From the NCBI RefSeq assembly GCF_011769525.1, contig NZ_CP050440.1, positions 4,341,501 to 4,405,500 of the forward strand: a DNA stretch of 64,000 bases, read 5' to 3'. Numbering within the stretch: position 1 is the stretch's first letter; each line of letters begins with the position of its first letter. Shown here piece by piece: positions 8,554-18,555 of this stretch. The position numbers were made by a program, and so were the translations under genes. The notes beneath the pieces were generated by a model, which saw only the letters and a program-made list of their open reading frames with translations, was not told the DNA's origin and did no database searches. The DNA comes from Tolypothrix sp. PCC 7910 (GTDB lineage Bacteria; Cyanobacteriota; Cyanobacteriia; Cyanobacteriales; Nostocaceae).

Positions 8554-9003
8554 ATGACCTATACAGTTGACGAAAGCACAAGACCAGCTTTAGAAAGATT
8601 TCAAAGCTTTGATGTAGATACTCAACTTGCTTTACTCTGGTACGGTTACCTAGATTTGAAACCACAACTAAAGCCAGCTCCTCCTGACAGCGTGGAAACT
8701 CCTGGTAGAGCAGTGTTTGATCATATCCAGAATTTGTCTCAACAAGAGCAATTACAAGCACAACGTGATCTGATTAAGGGTGGTAATAGTCAGATTAACC
8801 GTTCTTACAAAGCGTTAAGTCCCAACGCCAAGCTAGAGGTTTGGTTGCTGTTAGCACAAGGGATTGAGAATGGAACTATCATTTCAGTACCTTCTGACTA
8901 TCAGCTTCCTAATGGAACAGACGAATTTACAGCACAAGTTAAAAAGCTAGAGTTTGATCAAAGATTGAATTTTATGCTTACTGCTGTGCAAGCAATGGGC
9001 TAA
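8554..9003 (+). CDS. Helical carotenoid protein, third and most diverged paralogue
   Basis: A 149-residue OCP-N-domain homologue, the shortest of the three because both termini are trimmed. Trp29 and Tyr32 ([12 protein letters not shown]) match OCP Trp41 and Tyr44, and Trp97 ([11 protein letters not shown]) matches Trp110. The position of OCP Arg155 is leucine (Leu142, in [14 protein letters not shown]), so the phycobilisome-docking arginine is missing. The proline-rich segment [10 protein letters not shown] replaces the usual helix linker. I infer carotenoid binding with a quencher or storage role rather than phycobilisome docking. A strong terminator follows, so this is a monocistronic unit. 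Confidence 0.9.
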   Translation: MTYTVDESTRPALERFQSFDVDTQLALLWYGYLDLKPQLKPAPPDSVETPGRAVFDHIQNLSQQEQLQAQRDLIKGGNSQINRSYKALSPNAKLEVWLLLAQGIENGTIISVPSDYQLPNGTDEFTAQVKKLEFDQRLNFMLTAVQAMG

Positions 9004-9023
9004 CTTGTCTCTTAATTAGTCAG

Positions 9024-9062
9024 AGAGGTGCGTTAAACTTTGTGATAACGCACCTCTTTTAA
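9024..9062 (+). terminator. Intrinsic terminator of the third HCP gene
   Basis: A perfect 12-bp stem (AGAGGTGCGTTA with its complement), 10-base loop and a run of T after the stem, 20 bp after the stop codon. This is a textbook rho-independent terminator. Confidence 0.92.
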
Positions 9063-9238
9063 TGCTTTGGGTGCATTAGGCGTAAGCCATAACCTACCAT
9101 ACATGATAATGATATTTTTTCAGAATTAAAATCCGATTTTAATGTCATATTTTTATCAACCATTAACTGTGTTAGGATGCTAAACTCATTAGTCCCGACA
9201 CTGGAAATGCTACAGTCAAAACAAGCGGAGGTTTTGAT

Positions 9239-9856
9239 ATGGCACAAGCTTTACCTAAACTATTTACTTTTGAAGAATTTATTGCATGGCTTCCAGAAAA
9301 CACTGGAAAACGCTACGAATTACACGATGGGATAATTGTAGAAATGTCTCAACCAACTGGAAAGCATGAAAAAGTTACGGGATTTTTAGCAGGAGAAATT
9401 ACACTTGAATATAAACGCCTGAAATTGCCATACTTTATCCCCAAAACAGCTTTAGTAAAACCACAGAGAAAATCATCGGGTTACTTGCCAGATATTGTAT
9501 TAATCAACGATGCTAATTTGCACAATGAGGAATTGTGGGAAAAAGAATCTACCGTGACTCAAAGTGAATCTATTCCTTTAGTCATTGAGGTTGTCAGTAC
9601 AAACTGGGAAGATGATTATTACACCAAATTAGGGAATTATGAAGCAATGAATATTCCTGAATATTGGATTGTTGATTATGCAGCCTTAGGAGCCAGAAAG
9701 TTTATTGGTAACCCCAAACAACCAACTATTTCTATTTATCAACTCGTTGATGAAGAATATCAAGTTACTCAATTTAGAAATTCCCAACGTATTATATCTC
9801 CTACTTTTCCAGATTTAAACCTAACTGCTAATCAGATTTTTAATGGTGCTTTATAG
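9239..9856 (+). CDS. Uma2-family PD-(D/E)XK endonuclease-like protein
   Basis: A 205-residue member of the Uma2 (DUF820) family, very expanded in cyanobacteria and predicted to have a restriction-endonuclease fold. The core motif is visible: LPDIVLINDANL, then VIEVVSTNWEDDYYTKLGNY, followed by EYWIVDY. The N terminus (FTFEEFIAWLPENTGKRYELHDG) is typical. Function in the cell is not established for the family. It stands alone between two terminators or promoters and has no obvious partner. Confidence 0.9.
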   Translation: MAQALPKLFTFEEFIAWLPENTGKRYELHDGIIVEMSQPTGKHEKVTGFLAGEITLEYKRLKLPYFIPKTALVKPQRKSSGYLPDIVLINDANLHNEELWEKESTVTQSESIPLVIEVVSTNWEDDYYTKLGNYEAMNIPEYWIVDYAALGARKFIGNPKQPTISIYQLVDEEYQVTQFRNSQRIISPTFPDLNLTANQIFNGAL

Positions 9857-10011
9857 GGCATTTTTTGCTCTATATTTCCGGAAAATCAAAATAATCTGCA
9901 ACTTAAATAGTAATTACAGATTATCTTGATGAATAATAGCTATAGATCTGTGTTTCTAATTAAACCTGTTAGGCTTTCGTAATTAACAAATTACGAACTT
10001 AAGAATTATGC

Positions 10012-11376
10012 CTAAACTGAAACAGCTTGGCGCACTTCTATTGGTTCGCCAGTCAAGCTAAAGGCGCGAACTTCGGTAATTTTGACTTTGACTAATTGTC
10101 CTTTGAGTTCTTTGATATCGCCAGTAAAGAAAGTCAGACGATTACCACCTGTGCGTCCCATTACTTGAGTGGGATCTTTGGGGTTTTGGTCTTCCACCAA
10201 AACTTCCTCAATGCGTCCAAAGTAACGTTGCGATCGCTCGGCTGCTTTGATGCCCACTAAATGATTTAATCTTTGTAGGCGATCGCTTTTTACTTCTTCG
10301 CTCAGTTGATTTTCCCATAAAGCTGCAGGTGTACCAGGACGGGGAGAATAAGCTGCTGTATTCAACTGGTCAAAGCCAATATCTTCTACCAATTTCAAGG
10401 TATTCTCAAACTGTGCTTCTGTCTCGCCAGGGAAACCAACAATTGCATCTGCACTAATCGATGCATCTGGCATATAGTGGCGAATTGTGTCAATTATCCG
10501 GCGATATTTCTCATGGGTATAACCCCTTGCCATTGCTTTCAACAATTCATTATCCCCAGATTGAAAGGGAATATGGAAGTGTTCGCAAACCTTGGGTAAT
10601 TCCGCACAAGCCTTAATGAGACGCTCGGTAAAATAACGGGGATGACTAGTAGCAAAACGGATTCTTTCAACCCCAGGTACATCATGCACGTAATACAGTA
10701 AATCTGTGAATGTATGCAGATGTCGCCCTGTAGATGTCACCCCTGGTAAATCACGACCATAAGCGTCAATATTTTGACCAAGTAAGGTAATTTCCTTGTA
10801 ACCTTGCTTGCCTAGCTCTACCATTTCAGCGCGAATAGCTTCCGGCGTACGGGATTGTTCCACACCACGCACATTAGGAACTACGCAATAAGTGCAGCGT
10901 TCGTTACACCCATAAATCACATTCACCCAAGCGGTAACTTTACTATCCCGCCGTGGCTGGGTGATGTCTTCCATAATATGAACAGGCTCAGTAGCCACAA
11001 CTTGATTGCCTTCAAATACCGATTCCAGCAAATCTTTGAGACGGTTAGCGTGTTGTGGCCCCATCACTAAGTCTAATTCCGGGACACGCCGCAATAAGCT
11101 TTCGCCTTCCTGTTGAGCAACACAACCAGCAACAACCAAAGTCAAATCAGGTTGCTCGTGTTTGCGCTTAGCTTGTCTACCCAAATAAGAATATACTTTT
11201 TGCTCGGCATTATCCCGAATCGTGCAGGTATTGTAGAGAATCAGATCTGCATTATTAGGATCTTCAGCAAACTCAAAGCCCATGTCTTCTAAAATGCCAG
11301 CCATGCGCTCTGAGTCGGCTTTATTCATTTGGCAACCAAAAGTAGTAATGTGATAGCGGCGTTTAGAAGTTGTCAT
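10012..11376 (-). CDS. miaB: tRNA-2-methylthio-N6-dimethylallyladenosine synthase MiaB
   Basis: Radical-SAM methylthiotransferase that modifies A37 of tRNAs reading UNN codons. The N-terminal cluster cysteines are Cys15, Cys51 and Cys85. The radical-SAM triad is Cys157, Cys161 and Cys164 ([12 protein letters not shown]). A C-terminal TRAM domain closes the 454-residue protein ([20 protein letters not shown], then [19 protein letters not shown]). Length and motif spacing are normal for MiaB rather than MtaB or RimO. Transcribed alone; the upstream region contains a repeat cluster. Confidence 0.96.
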   Translation of the reverse strand: MTTSKRRYHITTFGCQMNKADSERMAGILEDMGFEFAEDPNNADLILYNTCTIRDNAEQKVYSYLGRQAKRKHEQPDLTLVVAGCVAQQEGESLLRRVPELDLVMGPQHANRLKDLLESVFEGNQVVATEPVHIMEDITQPRRDSKVTAWVNVIYGCNERCTYCVVPNVRGVEQSRTPEAIRAEMVELGKQGYKEITLLGQNIDAYGRDLPGVTSTGRHLHTFTDLLYYVHDVPGVERIRFATSHPRYFTERLIKACAELPKVCEHFHIPFQSGDNELLKAMARGYTHEKYRRIIDTIRHYMPDASISADAIVGFPGETEAQFENTLKLVEDIGFDQLNTAAYSPRPGTPAALWENQLSEEVKSDRLQRLNHLVGIKAAERSQRYFGRIEEVLVEDQNPKDPTQVMGRTGGNRLTFFTGDIKELKGQLVKVKITEVRAFSLTGEPIEVRQAVSV

Positions 11377-11569
11377 GGGAAATTATGATAAGTCAGCGTA
11401 AATTATATAAGCTTTCTTTCTAATCTATCAAAAACAATACGGAAGGATGATTATAAAGTTTATAGTGGTATTCTCAATTGCTGAGAATACAGATCATTCG
11501 TAGGGCACAGCATTGTTGCCTATGATGTGGTGCATAAACGAAAACAGCCATATATATAACGATAAACAA

Positions 11570-11741
11570 TACAGTTCAGTTAAGAAAATTAATCGACAAC
11601 AAACCTAAAAAACTAGTTACTCAACACAAAACACAAAAAACAGCAACTTAATTTTGGAATTTTGGAGGGGGTTTGGGGGACGCAACCGTCACCCAATCGG
11701 GGGTTTGGGGGAGAATCCCCCAAGTCTTTGCCTTTCAAGCA
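11570..11741. repeat. Dispersed repeat family R, copy 1
   Basis: About 170 bp opening with ACAGTTCAGTTAAGAAAATT and ending in a G-rich block (GGAGGGGGTTTGGGGGACGC, then CAACCGTCACCCAATCGGGG, then GGGAGAATCCCCC). The same blocks recur at 11766, 14795 (inverted) and 33920. The GGGGGATTCTCCCCC core can fold. It is noncoding in all copies. Confidence 0.85.
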
Positions 11742-11765
11742 ACAAACAAATCAATCTCTAAATCC

Positions 11766-11894
11766 CTAAAAAACTAGTTACTCAACAAAAACACAAAAAA
11801 CAGCAACCTAATTTTGGAGGGGGTTTGGGGGACACAACCGTCACCCAATCGGGGGTTTGGGGGAGAATCCCCCAAGTCTTTGCCTTTCAAGCAA
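11766..11894. repeat. Dispersed repeat family R, copy 2 (tandem, 5'-truncated)
   Basis: Direct repeat of the copy at 11570, starting in the CTAAAAAACTAGTTACTCAA block and lacking the first 40 or so bases. It has the same G-rich half and the same trailing TCTTTGCCTTTCAAGCAA. The tandem pair indicates local duplication. Confidence 0.85.
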
Positions 11895-11952
11895 CTAAAT
11901 ACCTGAACCCAAGCGTATTAAGCTATGGAATCTTCCACCTGAAACACAAGGC

Positions 11953-11983
11953 AAAAAAGTGGCTCTGAAAACCAGAACCACTT
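11953..11983 (-). terminator. Intrinsic terminator downstream of gnd
   Basis: An 11-bp stem with one mismatch (AAGTGGCTCTG against CAGAACCACTT), 5-base loop, and on the minus strand a run of six T. It sits about 45 bp past the gnd stop codon. Confidence 0.85.
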
Positions 11984-12027
11984 ACCAAGTAAATATTGAA
12001 GCTTTCTAGACCATTACAGGATGTAGA

Positions 12028-13455
12028 TTATTTTTTCTCATCAATGGGAACCCACTCAGTGTGGAAGCTTCCAGGCTTATCGGTACGTAGGTAGGTATGC
12101 GCGCCGAAGTAGTCGCGTTGTGCTTGAGTGAGGTTTTGAGGCAAGCGATCGCGGCGATAGCTGTCAAAATAATCTAAAGAAGCGCTAAATGCTGGGACTG
12201 GAATCCCCAATTTAGCTGCTGTCATGATTACTTCCCGCCAAGCTGCTTGTCTGTCGAGAATTGTTTGCTTAAATTCTGGAGCTAATAGCAAGTTGGGCAA
12301 TGCTGGATTTTCGTTAAAAGCCTTCTTAATCTTATTCAAGAAGCCAGCGCGAATAATACAGCCACCTTTCCAAATCCGCGCCATTTCGCTCAGGTTCAGA
12401 TCCCATTTATAAGTGTTGGAAGCTGTAGATAGCAACGCCATCCCTTGAGCGTAAGAACAGATTTTTGAGCAATACAGAGCATCACGGACTTTATTGATAA
12501 AGTCTTTGACTTGCCCATCATACTTACCGCTAGGGCCTGTCAAAATCTTCGATGCTGCTACCCGTTCTTCTTTAATAGAAGAGATAATCCGCGCATTAAC
12601 TGCAGCGGTGATGGTAGGAATAGAAACGCCCAATTCCAATGCAGTTTGCACAGTCCAACGTCCAGTTCCCTTTTGACCTGCTGCGTCAACAATCAAATCT
12701 ACTAGTGGTAGATTTGTTTCTGGGTCAATGTAGGGGAAGATATTCTTCGTAATCTCAATCAAAAATGAATCGAGTTCATCAGTGGTGTTCCATTGAGCGA
12801 AGACTTCATGCAGCTGATTATGGTCAAGTCCAGCAGCATTCTTGAGCAAATCGTAGGCTTCAGCAATTAGCTGCATATCGCCATACTCAATGCCGTTATG
12901 CACCATTTTTACGTAGTGACCAGAACCACCAGGCCCAATATAAGTTACACAAGGGCCATCATCGACTTGAGCCGCAATTTTGTTAAAAATTGGTGACAGA
13001 TACTCATAAGAGCTTTTTGTGCCACCAGGCATCAAGGATGGGCCATTGAGTGCGCCTTCTTCGCCACCACTCACACCCATACCCAGATATCGTAAACCTG
13101 TAGGCTCTAATTCCTGGGTGCGTCGTTCTGTATCTTCAAACCAAGAGTTGCCACCGTCGATAATGATATCGCCTTCGTCCAGCAAAGGTCTGAGTTGAGA
13201 AATAACTGCGTCTACTGGCTTACCAGCTTGCACCATCACCAAGATTTTGCGGGGACGTTCTAGTGCAGCTACGAATTCTTCCAGGGTGAATGCGGCTTTA
13301 ACATTCCGTCCTGTAGCGCGTTGAGCCATGAAGGCATCGGTCTTTTCTCTGGAGCGGTTATAAACTGCAATTGGGAAGCCATTACGCTCGACGTTTAGAG
13401 CGATATTTTCGCCCATAACGGCTAAACCAATCACACCAAAGCTTTGTAGGGTCAT
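12028..13455 (-). CDS. gnd: 6-phosphogluconate dehydrogenase, decarboxylating
   Basis: NADP-dependent oxidative decarboxylation of 6-phosphogluconate to ribulose 5-phosphate in the oxidative pentose phosphate pathway, the main NADPH source in the dark and in heterocysts. The N-terminal Rossmann motif is GLAVMGENIALNVERNGF, the substrate signature is GMGVSGGEEGALNGPSLMPG, and the catalytic helix includes KMVHNGIEYGDMQ. At 475 residues it is full length. Monocistronic, with its own terminator. Confidence 0.97.
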   Translation of the reverse strand: MTLQSFGVIGLAVMGENIALNVERNGFPIAVYNRSREKTDAFMAQRATGRNVKAAFTLEEFVAALERPRKILVMVQAGKPVDAVISQLRPLLDEGDIIIDGGNSWFEDTERRTQELEPTGLRYLGMGVSGGEEGALNGPSLMPGGTKSSYEYLSPIFNKIAAQVDDGPCVTYIGPGGSGHYVKMVHNGIEYGDMQLIAEAYDLLKNAAGLDHNQLHEVFAQWNTTDELDSFLIEITKNIFPYIDPETNLPLVDLIVDAAGQKGTGRWTVQTALELGVSIPTITAAVNARIISSIKEERVAASKILTGPSGKYDGQVKDFINKVRDALYCSKICSYAQGMALLSTASNTYKWDLNLSEMARIWKGGCIIRAGFLNKIKKAFNENPALPNLLLAPEFKQTILDRQAAWREVIMTAAKLGIPVPAFSASLDYFDSYRRDRLPQNLTQAQRDYFGAHTYLRTDKPGSFHTEWVPIDEKK

Positions 13456-13863
13456 AAACTATGTTTGGCTAACTCTTGCAGATCCTTTTATCTTTAAGGG
13501 TAGTCCGAGATTTTAGCTTCTCTCCTAAAGAAGATCTTAAGAAAGGATTAATCTAAGAGAGAAAAATCCGCAGCTAACATACGTGATTAATTTTAATTTG
13601 TATCTAAATCAACATTTAGGTTGCAAAATTTGCAAAATTAAAATATCTGATCAAAGGGGCTAGTATCGCTGCGCGGAAGTCAAAAGTCAAAAGACGTGAT
13701 TAATCGCGTCTGTACAACAGTCAAAAGACTTGTCTTATCAGCTTTTGCACCATTTTTAATGGGTACTTTATTTACACGGTGTTGTACTACGGAATAGAGT
13801 GATTTTTCACCCCTCAGCCCTAAAACCTAACCCCTAAACCCTAGTAAAAGGAGAAACCAAATA
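13456..13863. other. Intergenic promoter region with a short REP-like palindrome
   Basis: Divergent promoters of gnd and ycf66. At 13692-13711 lies AGACGTGATTAATCGCGTCT, a near-palindrome of a family found four times in this window. A good Shine-Dalgarno (AAAAGGAG) precedes ycf66. No coding remnant was seen. Confidence 0.55.
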
Positions 13864-14658
13864 ATGCTGGCATTTGTCCTAGCTTTGGCGGTGGGCCTTG
13901 GTAGCTTAGCCATTTATTTAACAGCTTTCTTTTTCCCAGAAATCCATCGGAAGAATGACTTTATCTGGAGTGGCGTAGGGCTATTCTACGCTTTAATGTT
14001 ATGGGTTTTTGCACAACGTATTAATGGCGGTCTTTTGCTGGGTCATGTTGCTAGTGTCGCGCTTTTAGGTTGGTTTGGTTGGCAAACTTTTTCATTACGC
14101 CGACAAGTGACACCAAAGGCCCAACAAACACCAGTTCCCAGTTCCGATGCTGTAAAAACTTCGATTCAGCAACAGGTTACTAACTTGTCTCTCCCAGAAC
14201 GCCTGGCGCAGTTACAACAGGGTGTTGGTAACACCTTGAGCGGTGTTAAAAATAAATTCCAAAAAACTGATAAAAAGACCTCACCAGTTGCCAAAACTAC
14301 AACAACTACCACTACACCCAAAGTTCCGCCTACTGTAGAAATTATTGACAACACCACTGCTAAACCAGAAGCATCACCAGAGGAGGCGATTACAGCTAGC
14401 GAAGCTCCTACTTTAATACTAGAAACACCAGTGAATGAGGTAATCACCACTACCGAAACCACCACGACAAGCGAGACAATACCAGAAGTAATTCCGCCAA
14501 ATCCCCCATCTCCCGAATTAGTGGAAGCTGCACAACCACATACTGAAGCTGAGAATAAAGAACCGATTCCTGTCGAAGAAATTGCGCCGGATGCTGTACT
14601 TGCTCCCCCAGCCGAAGCACCACCAGAACAAATACCACCCAATAATCCAGCTAGTTAA
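13864..14658 (+). CDS. ycf66: Ycf66-family membrane protein
   Basis: Conserved in cyanobacteria and some plastids; role not established. The first 80 residues match Ycf66, with three hydrophobic helices around 1-22, 35-50 and 58-75 (LAFVLALAVGLGSLAIYL, then FALMLWV-like and GHVASVALLGWFG segments). The remaining 180 residues form a low-complexity tail rich in Thr, Pro, Glu and Val (runs of TTTTTT and ETTTTSET type) and probably lie as a disordered cytoplasmic or lumenal extension. The opposite strand also shows open frames over the tail; these are composition artefacts. Confidence 0.9.
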   Translation: MLAFVLALAVGLGSLAIYLTAFFFPEIHRKNDFIWSGVGLFYALMLWVFAQRINGGLLLGHVASVALLGWFGWQTFSLRRQVTPKAQQTPVPSSDAVKTSIQQQVTNLSLPERLAQLQQGVGNTLSGVKNKFQKTDKKTSPVAKTTTTTTTPKVPPTVEIIDNTTAKPEASPEEAITASEAPTLILETPVNEVITTTETTTTSETIPEVIPPNPPSPELVEAAQPHTEAENKEPIPVEEIAPDAVLAPPAEAPPEQIPPNNPAS

Positions 14659-14794
14659 ATCGAGTGAACCCCGATGTTCATCTCACATGATGTTGGGTTT
14701 CACTTAATTTATTTGCATATTTGGCAACAAATTTATAGGCCAATACGCTTGGGTGAAGCTCATTAGGGATTGATTTGTCACTTATTAAAAAAGC

Positions 14795-14941
14795 TCTTTC
14801 AATTGGGGGATTCTCCCCCAAACCCCCGATTGGGTGACGGTTGCGTCCCCCAAACCCCCTCCAAAATTATTGTTCTGTTTTTTTGTTGAGTAACTGGTTT
14901 TTTGGTTTTGTGATCAATTAATTTTCTTAACTGAACTGTAT
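14795..14941. repeat. Dispersed repeat family R, copy 3 (inverted)
   Basis: The same element as at 11570 in reverse orientation: G-rich half first (GGGGGATTCTCCCCCAAACC), then the AT-rich half ending TTAACTGAACTGTATT. It lies between ycf66 and the glycosyltransferase gene in a 424-bp gap otherwise without features. Confidence 0.85.
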
Positions 14942-15082
14942 TTATAGGTATTTCAACCAAGAATAAAACAGATGGGTAGGAGCATAGCAGTTCTATTTCA
15001 GTTATGAAAAATATTCGTTGTGGCAGTCAAGAGTCAACAATTCAGGACTAAATTCCTGAGTGTATAAATATTTTGTTTTTAT

Positions 15083-16672
15083 ATGAATCGTACGTTAAAA
15101 AAATATCTAGAAATTAGATACCATCCGTTAAAGCTACTAATAATAATTTTATTAATTTTAGGTGTTTTCTTTAGATTCATTAATCTTGATAAGAAAATAT
15201 ATTGGCATGACGAAACTTATACATCATTACGAATTGCGGGATACACAACTAAAGAAGTAGTACGGGAAATTTTTACTGGGGAAGAAATCACTATTAATGA
15301 TGTCCAAAAATATCAGGATATCAATAATGGCAGAAAATTAAGTGATACGATTAATTCTTTAGCTCAGGAAGATTCGCAACATCCACCCCTATACTATATT
15401 CTTATTAGATATTGGGTGGAATTATTCGGAAATTCGGTAACTGTCATCAGGAGTTTTTCTGCGATAGTTAGCTTATTGATGTTTCCGGCTATTTATTGGC
15501 TTTGTCTAGAACTGTTTAAATCCTCACTCACCGGATGGATTGCGATCGCACTCATGGCTGTCTCCCCATTTCAACTACTATATGCTCAAGAAGCTCGTGA
15601 ATATTGTTTATGGGGAGTTGCTATTATATTAGCAAGTGCTGCATTTCTCCGAGCCATACAAAGTGATAAAAATTATCTATTAAATTGGTTGGTTTATAGT
15701 TGCAGTATTGCAATTGGGCTTTATATTTATCCATTAACAGCATTAATTGCTATTGAACATGGAATTTATTTGATTTTTATTGAGCAGCTACGATTAAGTA
15801 AAAAATTTATTGCTTATATTCTGGCATTTGGGGGAGGATGTTTAACATTCTTACCTTGGATTATTGTCATGCGAAATAATCCTATCAAAGGGCTAGGATG
15901 GACATCGGAAGCTGTTAGCAAATTCTCTTTAATTAAAACTTGGGCTGGTAATATTAGCAGAATCTTTATAGATTTTAACTTAGATGCTCATGCCCCTCTA
16001 ATTGTTGCTATTCCTATTGCTGCATTTACCGTAATTCTTGTAGGATATGCAATTTATTTTATTTATCACAATACATCTCGAGAAGTTTGGTTATTTATAT
16101 TTATCTTCATTGGCGTAAATGCTCTGTTATTAATTTTGCCAGATTTACTTTTTGGTGGGCGGCGTTCTGGTGTAAATCGATATTTAATTCCCTGCTATTT
16201 ATTTATTCAATTAGCTGTTGCTTACCTGTTTACAACGCAAATATTTACTATTAATTTATTAAAACGTAAGTTCTGTCAGGTAACAATGCTCATCCTGATT
16301 TGCTTGGGTATTGTTTCTTGTAACATGATTGCTTCCGCAGAAACTTGGTGGACAAAAAAACCTAGCAATTACCATCCGCAAATAGCCCAAATAATCAACA
16401 AAGCTAATAGCCCACTTTTAATTAGTGATAATTCGACTTTTAATATCGGTAATTTAATTTCTTTGACTTATTTGTTAGAACCAAAAGTTAAACTTCAGTT
16501 ATTAACTAAGAAAAATATCCCCACAATTTCTGATAATAGTGAAGTATTTTTATTAAATCCTTCTCGTAATTTAAGTTCTAGTATAGAAAAAACATATAAC
16601 TATAAAATGAAGCTAGTTTATCAACCTGGTATGCTCTGGCGTTTAGAGAAAAATGTTACAAGCCAAAAGTGA
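15083..16672 (+). CDS. Family-39-like membrane glycosyltransferase (ArnT/PMT superfamily)
   Basis: Polytopic inner-membrane protein of 529 residues with about ten hydrophobic helices. It carries the family signature near the first periplasmic loop (FRFINLDKKIYWHDETYTS), where the acidic HDE is the catalytic or metal-binding motif, and a later ADDSQHPPLYY-like motif (EDSQHPPLYYILIRYW). Such enzymes move sugars from polyprenyl phosphate donors to lipids or proteins at the outer face of the membrane. Donor and acceptor are not deducible. AT-rich codon use relative to neighbours suggests a cell-surface gene under different constraint. Confidence 0.87.
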   Translation: MNRTLKKYLEIRYHPLKLLIIILLILGVFFRFINLDKKIYWHDETYTSLRIAGYTTKEVVREIFTGEEITINDVQKYQDINNGRKLSDTINSLAQEDSQHPPLYYILIRYWVELFGNSVTVIRSFSAIVSLLMFPAIYWLCLELFKSSLTGWIAIALMAVSPFQLLYAQEAREYCLWGVAIILASAAFLRAIQSDKNYLLNWLVYSCSIAIGLYIYPLTALIAIEHGIYLIFIEQLRLSKKFIAYILAFGGGCLTFLPWIIVMRNNPIKGLGWTSEAVSKFSLIKTWAGNISRIFIDFNLDAHAPLIVAIPIAAFTVILVGYAIYFIYHNTSREVWLFIFIFIGVNALLLILPDLLFGGRRSGVNRYLIPCYLFIQLAVAYLFTTQIFTINLLKRKFCQVTMLILICLGIVSCNMIASAETWWTKKPSNYHPQIAQIINKANSPLLISDNSTFNIGNLISLTYLLEPKVKLQLLTKKNIPTISDNSEVFLLNPSRNLSSSIEKTYNYKMKLVYQPGMLWRLEKNVTSQK

Positions 16673-16816
16673 CGGCAATTATTGCCAAATCGCCTTTACT
16701 CTGGAAATTGTGAGACTATTAGGCGAAATAGCGATCGCAGTTTAGATGCGATCGTTGAGCAGTTACAAGAAAGGTTGCAGAAGCAATGTCGCTGATTAAA
16801 GCAAATTCTCCAGTTG

Positions 16817-17194
16817 CTATTTCAGGATTTCGTCTAGCAAGTTTCTTGCAGGTTGTGCTTTCGCTAGTGCTGCTTGATGATCGCTGTAAACACGCACCAG
16901 CTTTAGCAGTCCATTTACCCCTGATTTGAGTTGCTCAAGTTCTTCACCTACAAGCAGTTCGCCATCTAGCATCCGTACTACCAAAGGTTTGATATCCCCA
17001 ACTTCTTGGCGAACTTTTTGCAACTTTTCTACAGCACTCAGTAAAGCTTTGAGTGAATTCAAGATTTCGTCAATGTCTTGGCTATCCTCAGCAGCTTGAG
17101 GTGTATCTTCAACTGTTGTTGTCTCTTCATTATCTGCAACAGCGGACGATTCCTCTACAGGTGTGTCACTTTGAGCTGCGTTTGTCTTTGCCAT
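16817..17194 (-). CDS. Small helical protein of unknown function, 125 aa
   Basis: I do not recognise a domain. Residues 1-42 are acidic and likely disordered (many Glu, Asp, Thr). Residues 43-125 form predicted amphipathic helices with heptad-like Leu/Val spacing (LNSLKALLSAVEKLQKVRQE, then LLKLVRVYSDHQAALAKA). No signal peptide. The ATG is not preceded by a strong ribosome binding site. It is 180 bp downstream of a sigma-factor gene on the same strand, separated by a short inverted repeat around 17283-17350 (AAAGGGTAAAGGAG against CTCCTTTTTCCCTT), which may be a terminator. Confidence 0.65.
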   Translation of the reverse strand: MAKTNAAQSDTPVEESSAVADNEETTTVEDTPQAAEDSQDIDEILNSLKALLSAVEKLQKVRQEVGDIKPLVVRMLDGELLVGEELEQLKSGVNGLLKLVRVYSDHQAALAKAQPARNLLDEILK

Positions 17195-17374
17195 TAGTCA
17201 TACCTCAAATGATTTTTCCCAGTTTATCGTTAAACTGTTTATTTAATTTGTCAACCACCTTAGAGCAATTTGAGGAAATCAAGGGTAAAGGGTAAAGGAG
17301 AAAGGGAAAGATAATAGCTTTCACCCTTCCCCTTTCTCCTTTTTCCCTTAACCAACAAGTCTTGCGCCCATTGT

Positions 17375-18325
17375 CTAAACTGACAAATACTGTTCAATAG
17401 AAGGTTGTTGACGACGCAGGATATTGATTGCTTGCTGCTGAATTTGGCGGACTCGTTCTCGACTGACATTTAACTTTTGCCCAATCTGAGCCAAACTTAG
17501 TTGTTGATCATCTTCGAGTCCGAAGCGCAAAATCAGTACTTGACGCTGCATCGGTTTAAGAGAAGCTAACAAATTTTCCATATCTTGACGCAACAGCTGT
17601 TGAGTTAGCTGTTCGCTGGGTGAAATACCTTCATCAGCTAGCAGTTCGTTGAGTTCCGTGTCTTGATTGTCTCCCACCTTTAAATCTAGAGAAAATGGCT
17701 GTTTTGAAGCACTGAGATATTCTCGTATTTGGTTGGGTTGAAGATTCAACGCTTCGGCAATTTCTGTAATAGTGGGGAAACGACCAAGTGCTTGAAACTG
17801 TTCTCGCTGTACTTTTTTGATTTGATTGAGTTTTTCGGTGATATGGATTGGTAGCCTTACAGTCCGGGATTTTTCTGCGATCGCTCTTGTAATTGCTTGG
17901 CTAATCCACCAATATGCATAAGTTGAGAACTTATAGCCACGATTTGGGTCGAACTTCTCTGCACCTCGTTGCAAACCTATTGCACCTTCTTGAACTAAAT
18001 CCAAGAATTCTAAATTGCGGCGCTGATATTTTTTGGCAATCGATACTACCAGCCGCAGGTTTGCTGTGACCATCTTTTGTTTTGCACGTTGACCTAGCTT
18101 GAGTATTTGTTTTAACTCAGCTTCACTTTTGTCAACCTCAGCAGCTAATTCACTCAAAGTAGGTTCGCGATTCAATTTTTGGCTGAGCGTATCTTTTTCT
18201 TGCTCGATGGCCATCATTTGCTGTACCTGCCTACCATAAGCAATTTCTTGGTCTGCTGTTAACAAAGGATACTGACCAATTTCTTGCAAATAAACGCGAA
18301 CTGTGTCGGGACTGGGGCTGGACAT
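17375..18325 (-). CDS. Group 2 RNA polymerase sigma-70 factor
   Basis: Alternative sigma factor of 316 residues with region 1.2 (DTVRVYLQEIGQYPLLT), region 2 (NLRLVVSIAKKYQRRNLEFL and YAYWWISQAITRAI), region 3, and region 4 with helix-turn-helix (LSLAQIGQKLNVSRERVRQI). There is no long region 1.1, so it is a group 2 (SigB/C/D/E-type) factor, which cyanobacteria use for responses to light, nitrogen, carbon and stress. The exact orthologue cannot be assigned without a tree. It stands alone, upstream of the 125-residue gene. Confidence 0.93.
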   Translation of the reverse strand: MSSPSPDTVRVYLQEIGQYPLLTADQEIAYGRQVQQMMAIEQEKDTLSQKLNREPTLSELAAEVDKSEAELKQILKLGQRAKQKMVTANLRLVVSIAKKYQRRNLEFLDLVQEGAIGLQRGAEKFDPNRGYKFSTYAYWWISQAITRAIAEKSRTVRLPIHITEKLNQIKKVQREQFQALGRFPTITEIAEALNLQPNQIREYLSASKQPFSLDLKVGDNQDTELNELLADEGISPSEQLTQQLLRQDMENLLASLKPMQRQVLILRFGLEDDQQLSLAQIGQKLNVSRERVRQIQQQAINILRRQQPSIEQYLSV

Positions 18326-18555
18326 ACAACTTTCAAGCTTTTCGATAATCAGACGAATCTAAAAGTATAAATCAAATAAGGAGATCTATTTTCCTGATTT
18401 AAATAGGAAAAAAATATCTGCTTAAGATTTCATCGCATTTCTGGATGATCAGTGATAATTCGGTGCATCTTTGCTGTAAGCAGCAAGAAAATACTCTCTT
18501 GTGCTCCTTTGCATCCGCTGCTCCCGTAATGGTTGGTCTTTAGCTCCAGAGGATA

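Noticed and set aside
14166-14642. Minus-strand frame opposite the ycf66 tail
   Set aside because: Low-complexity Gly/Val/Ser product from the mirror of a Thr/Pro-rich tail. The plus-strand Ycf66 has conserved membrane helices and a ribosome binding site.
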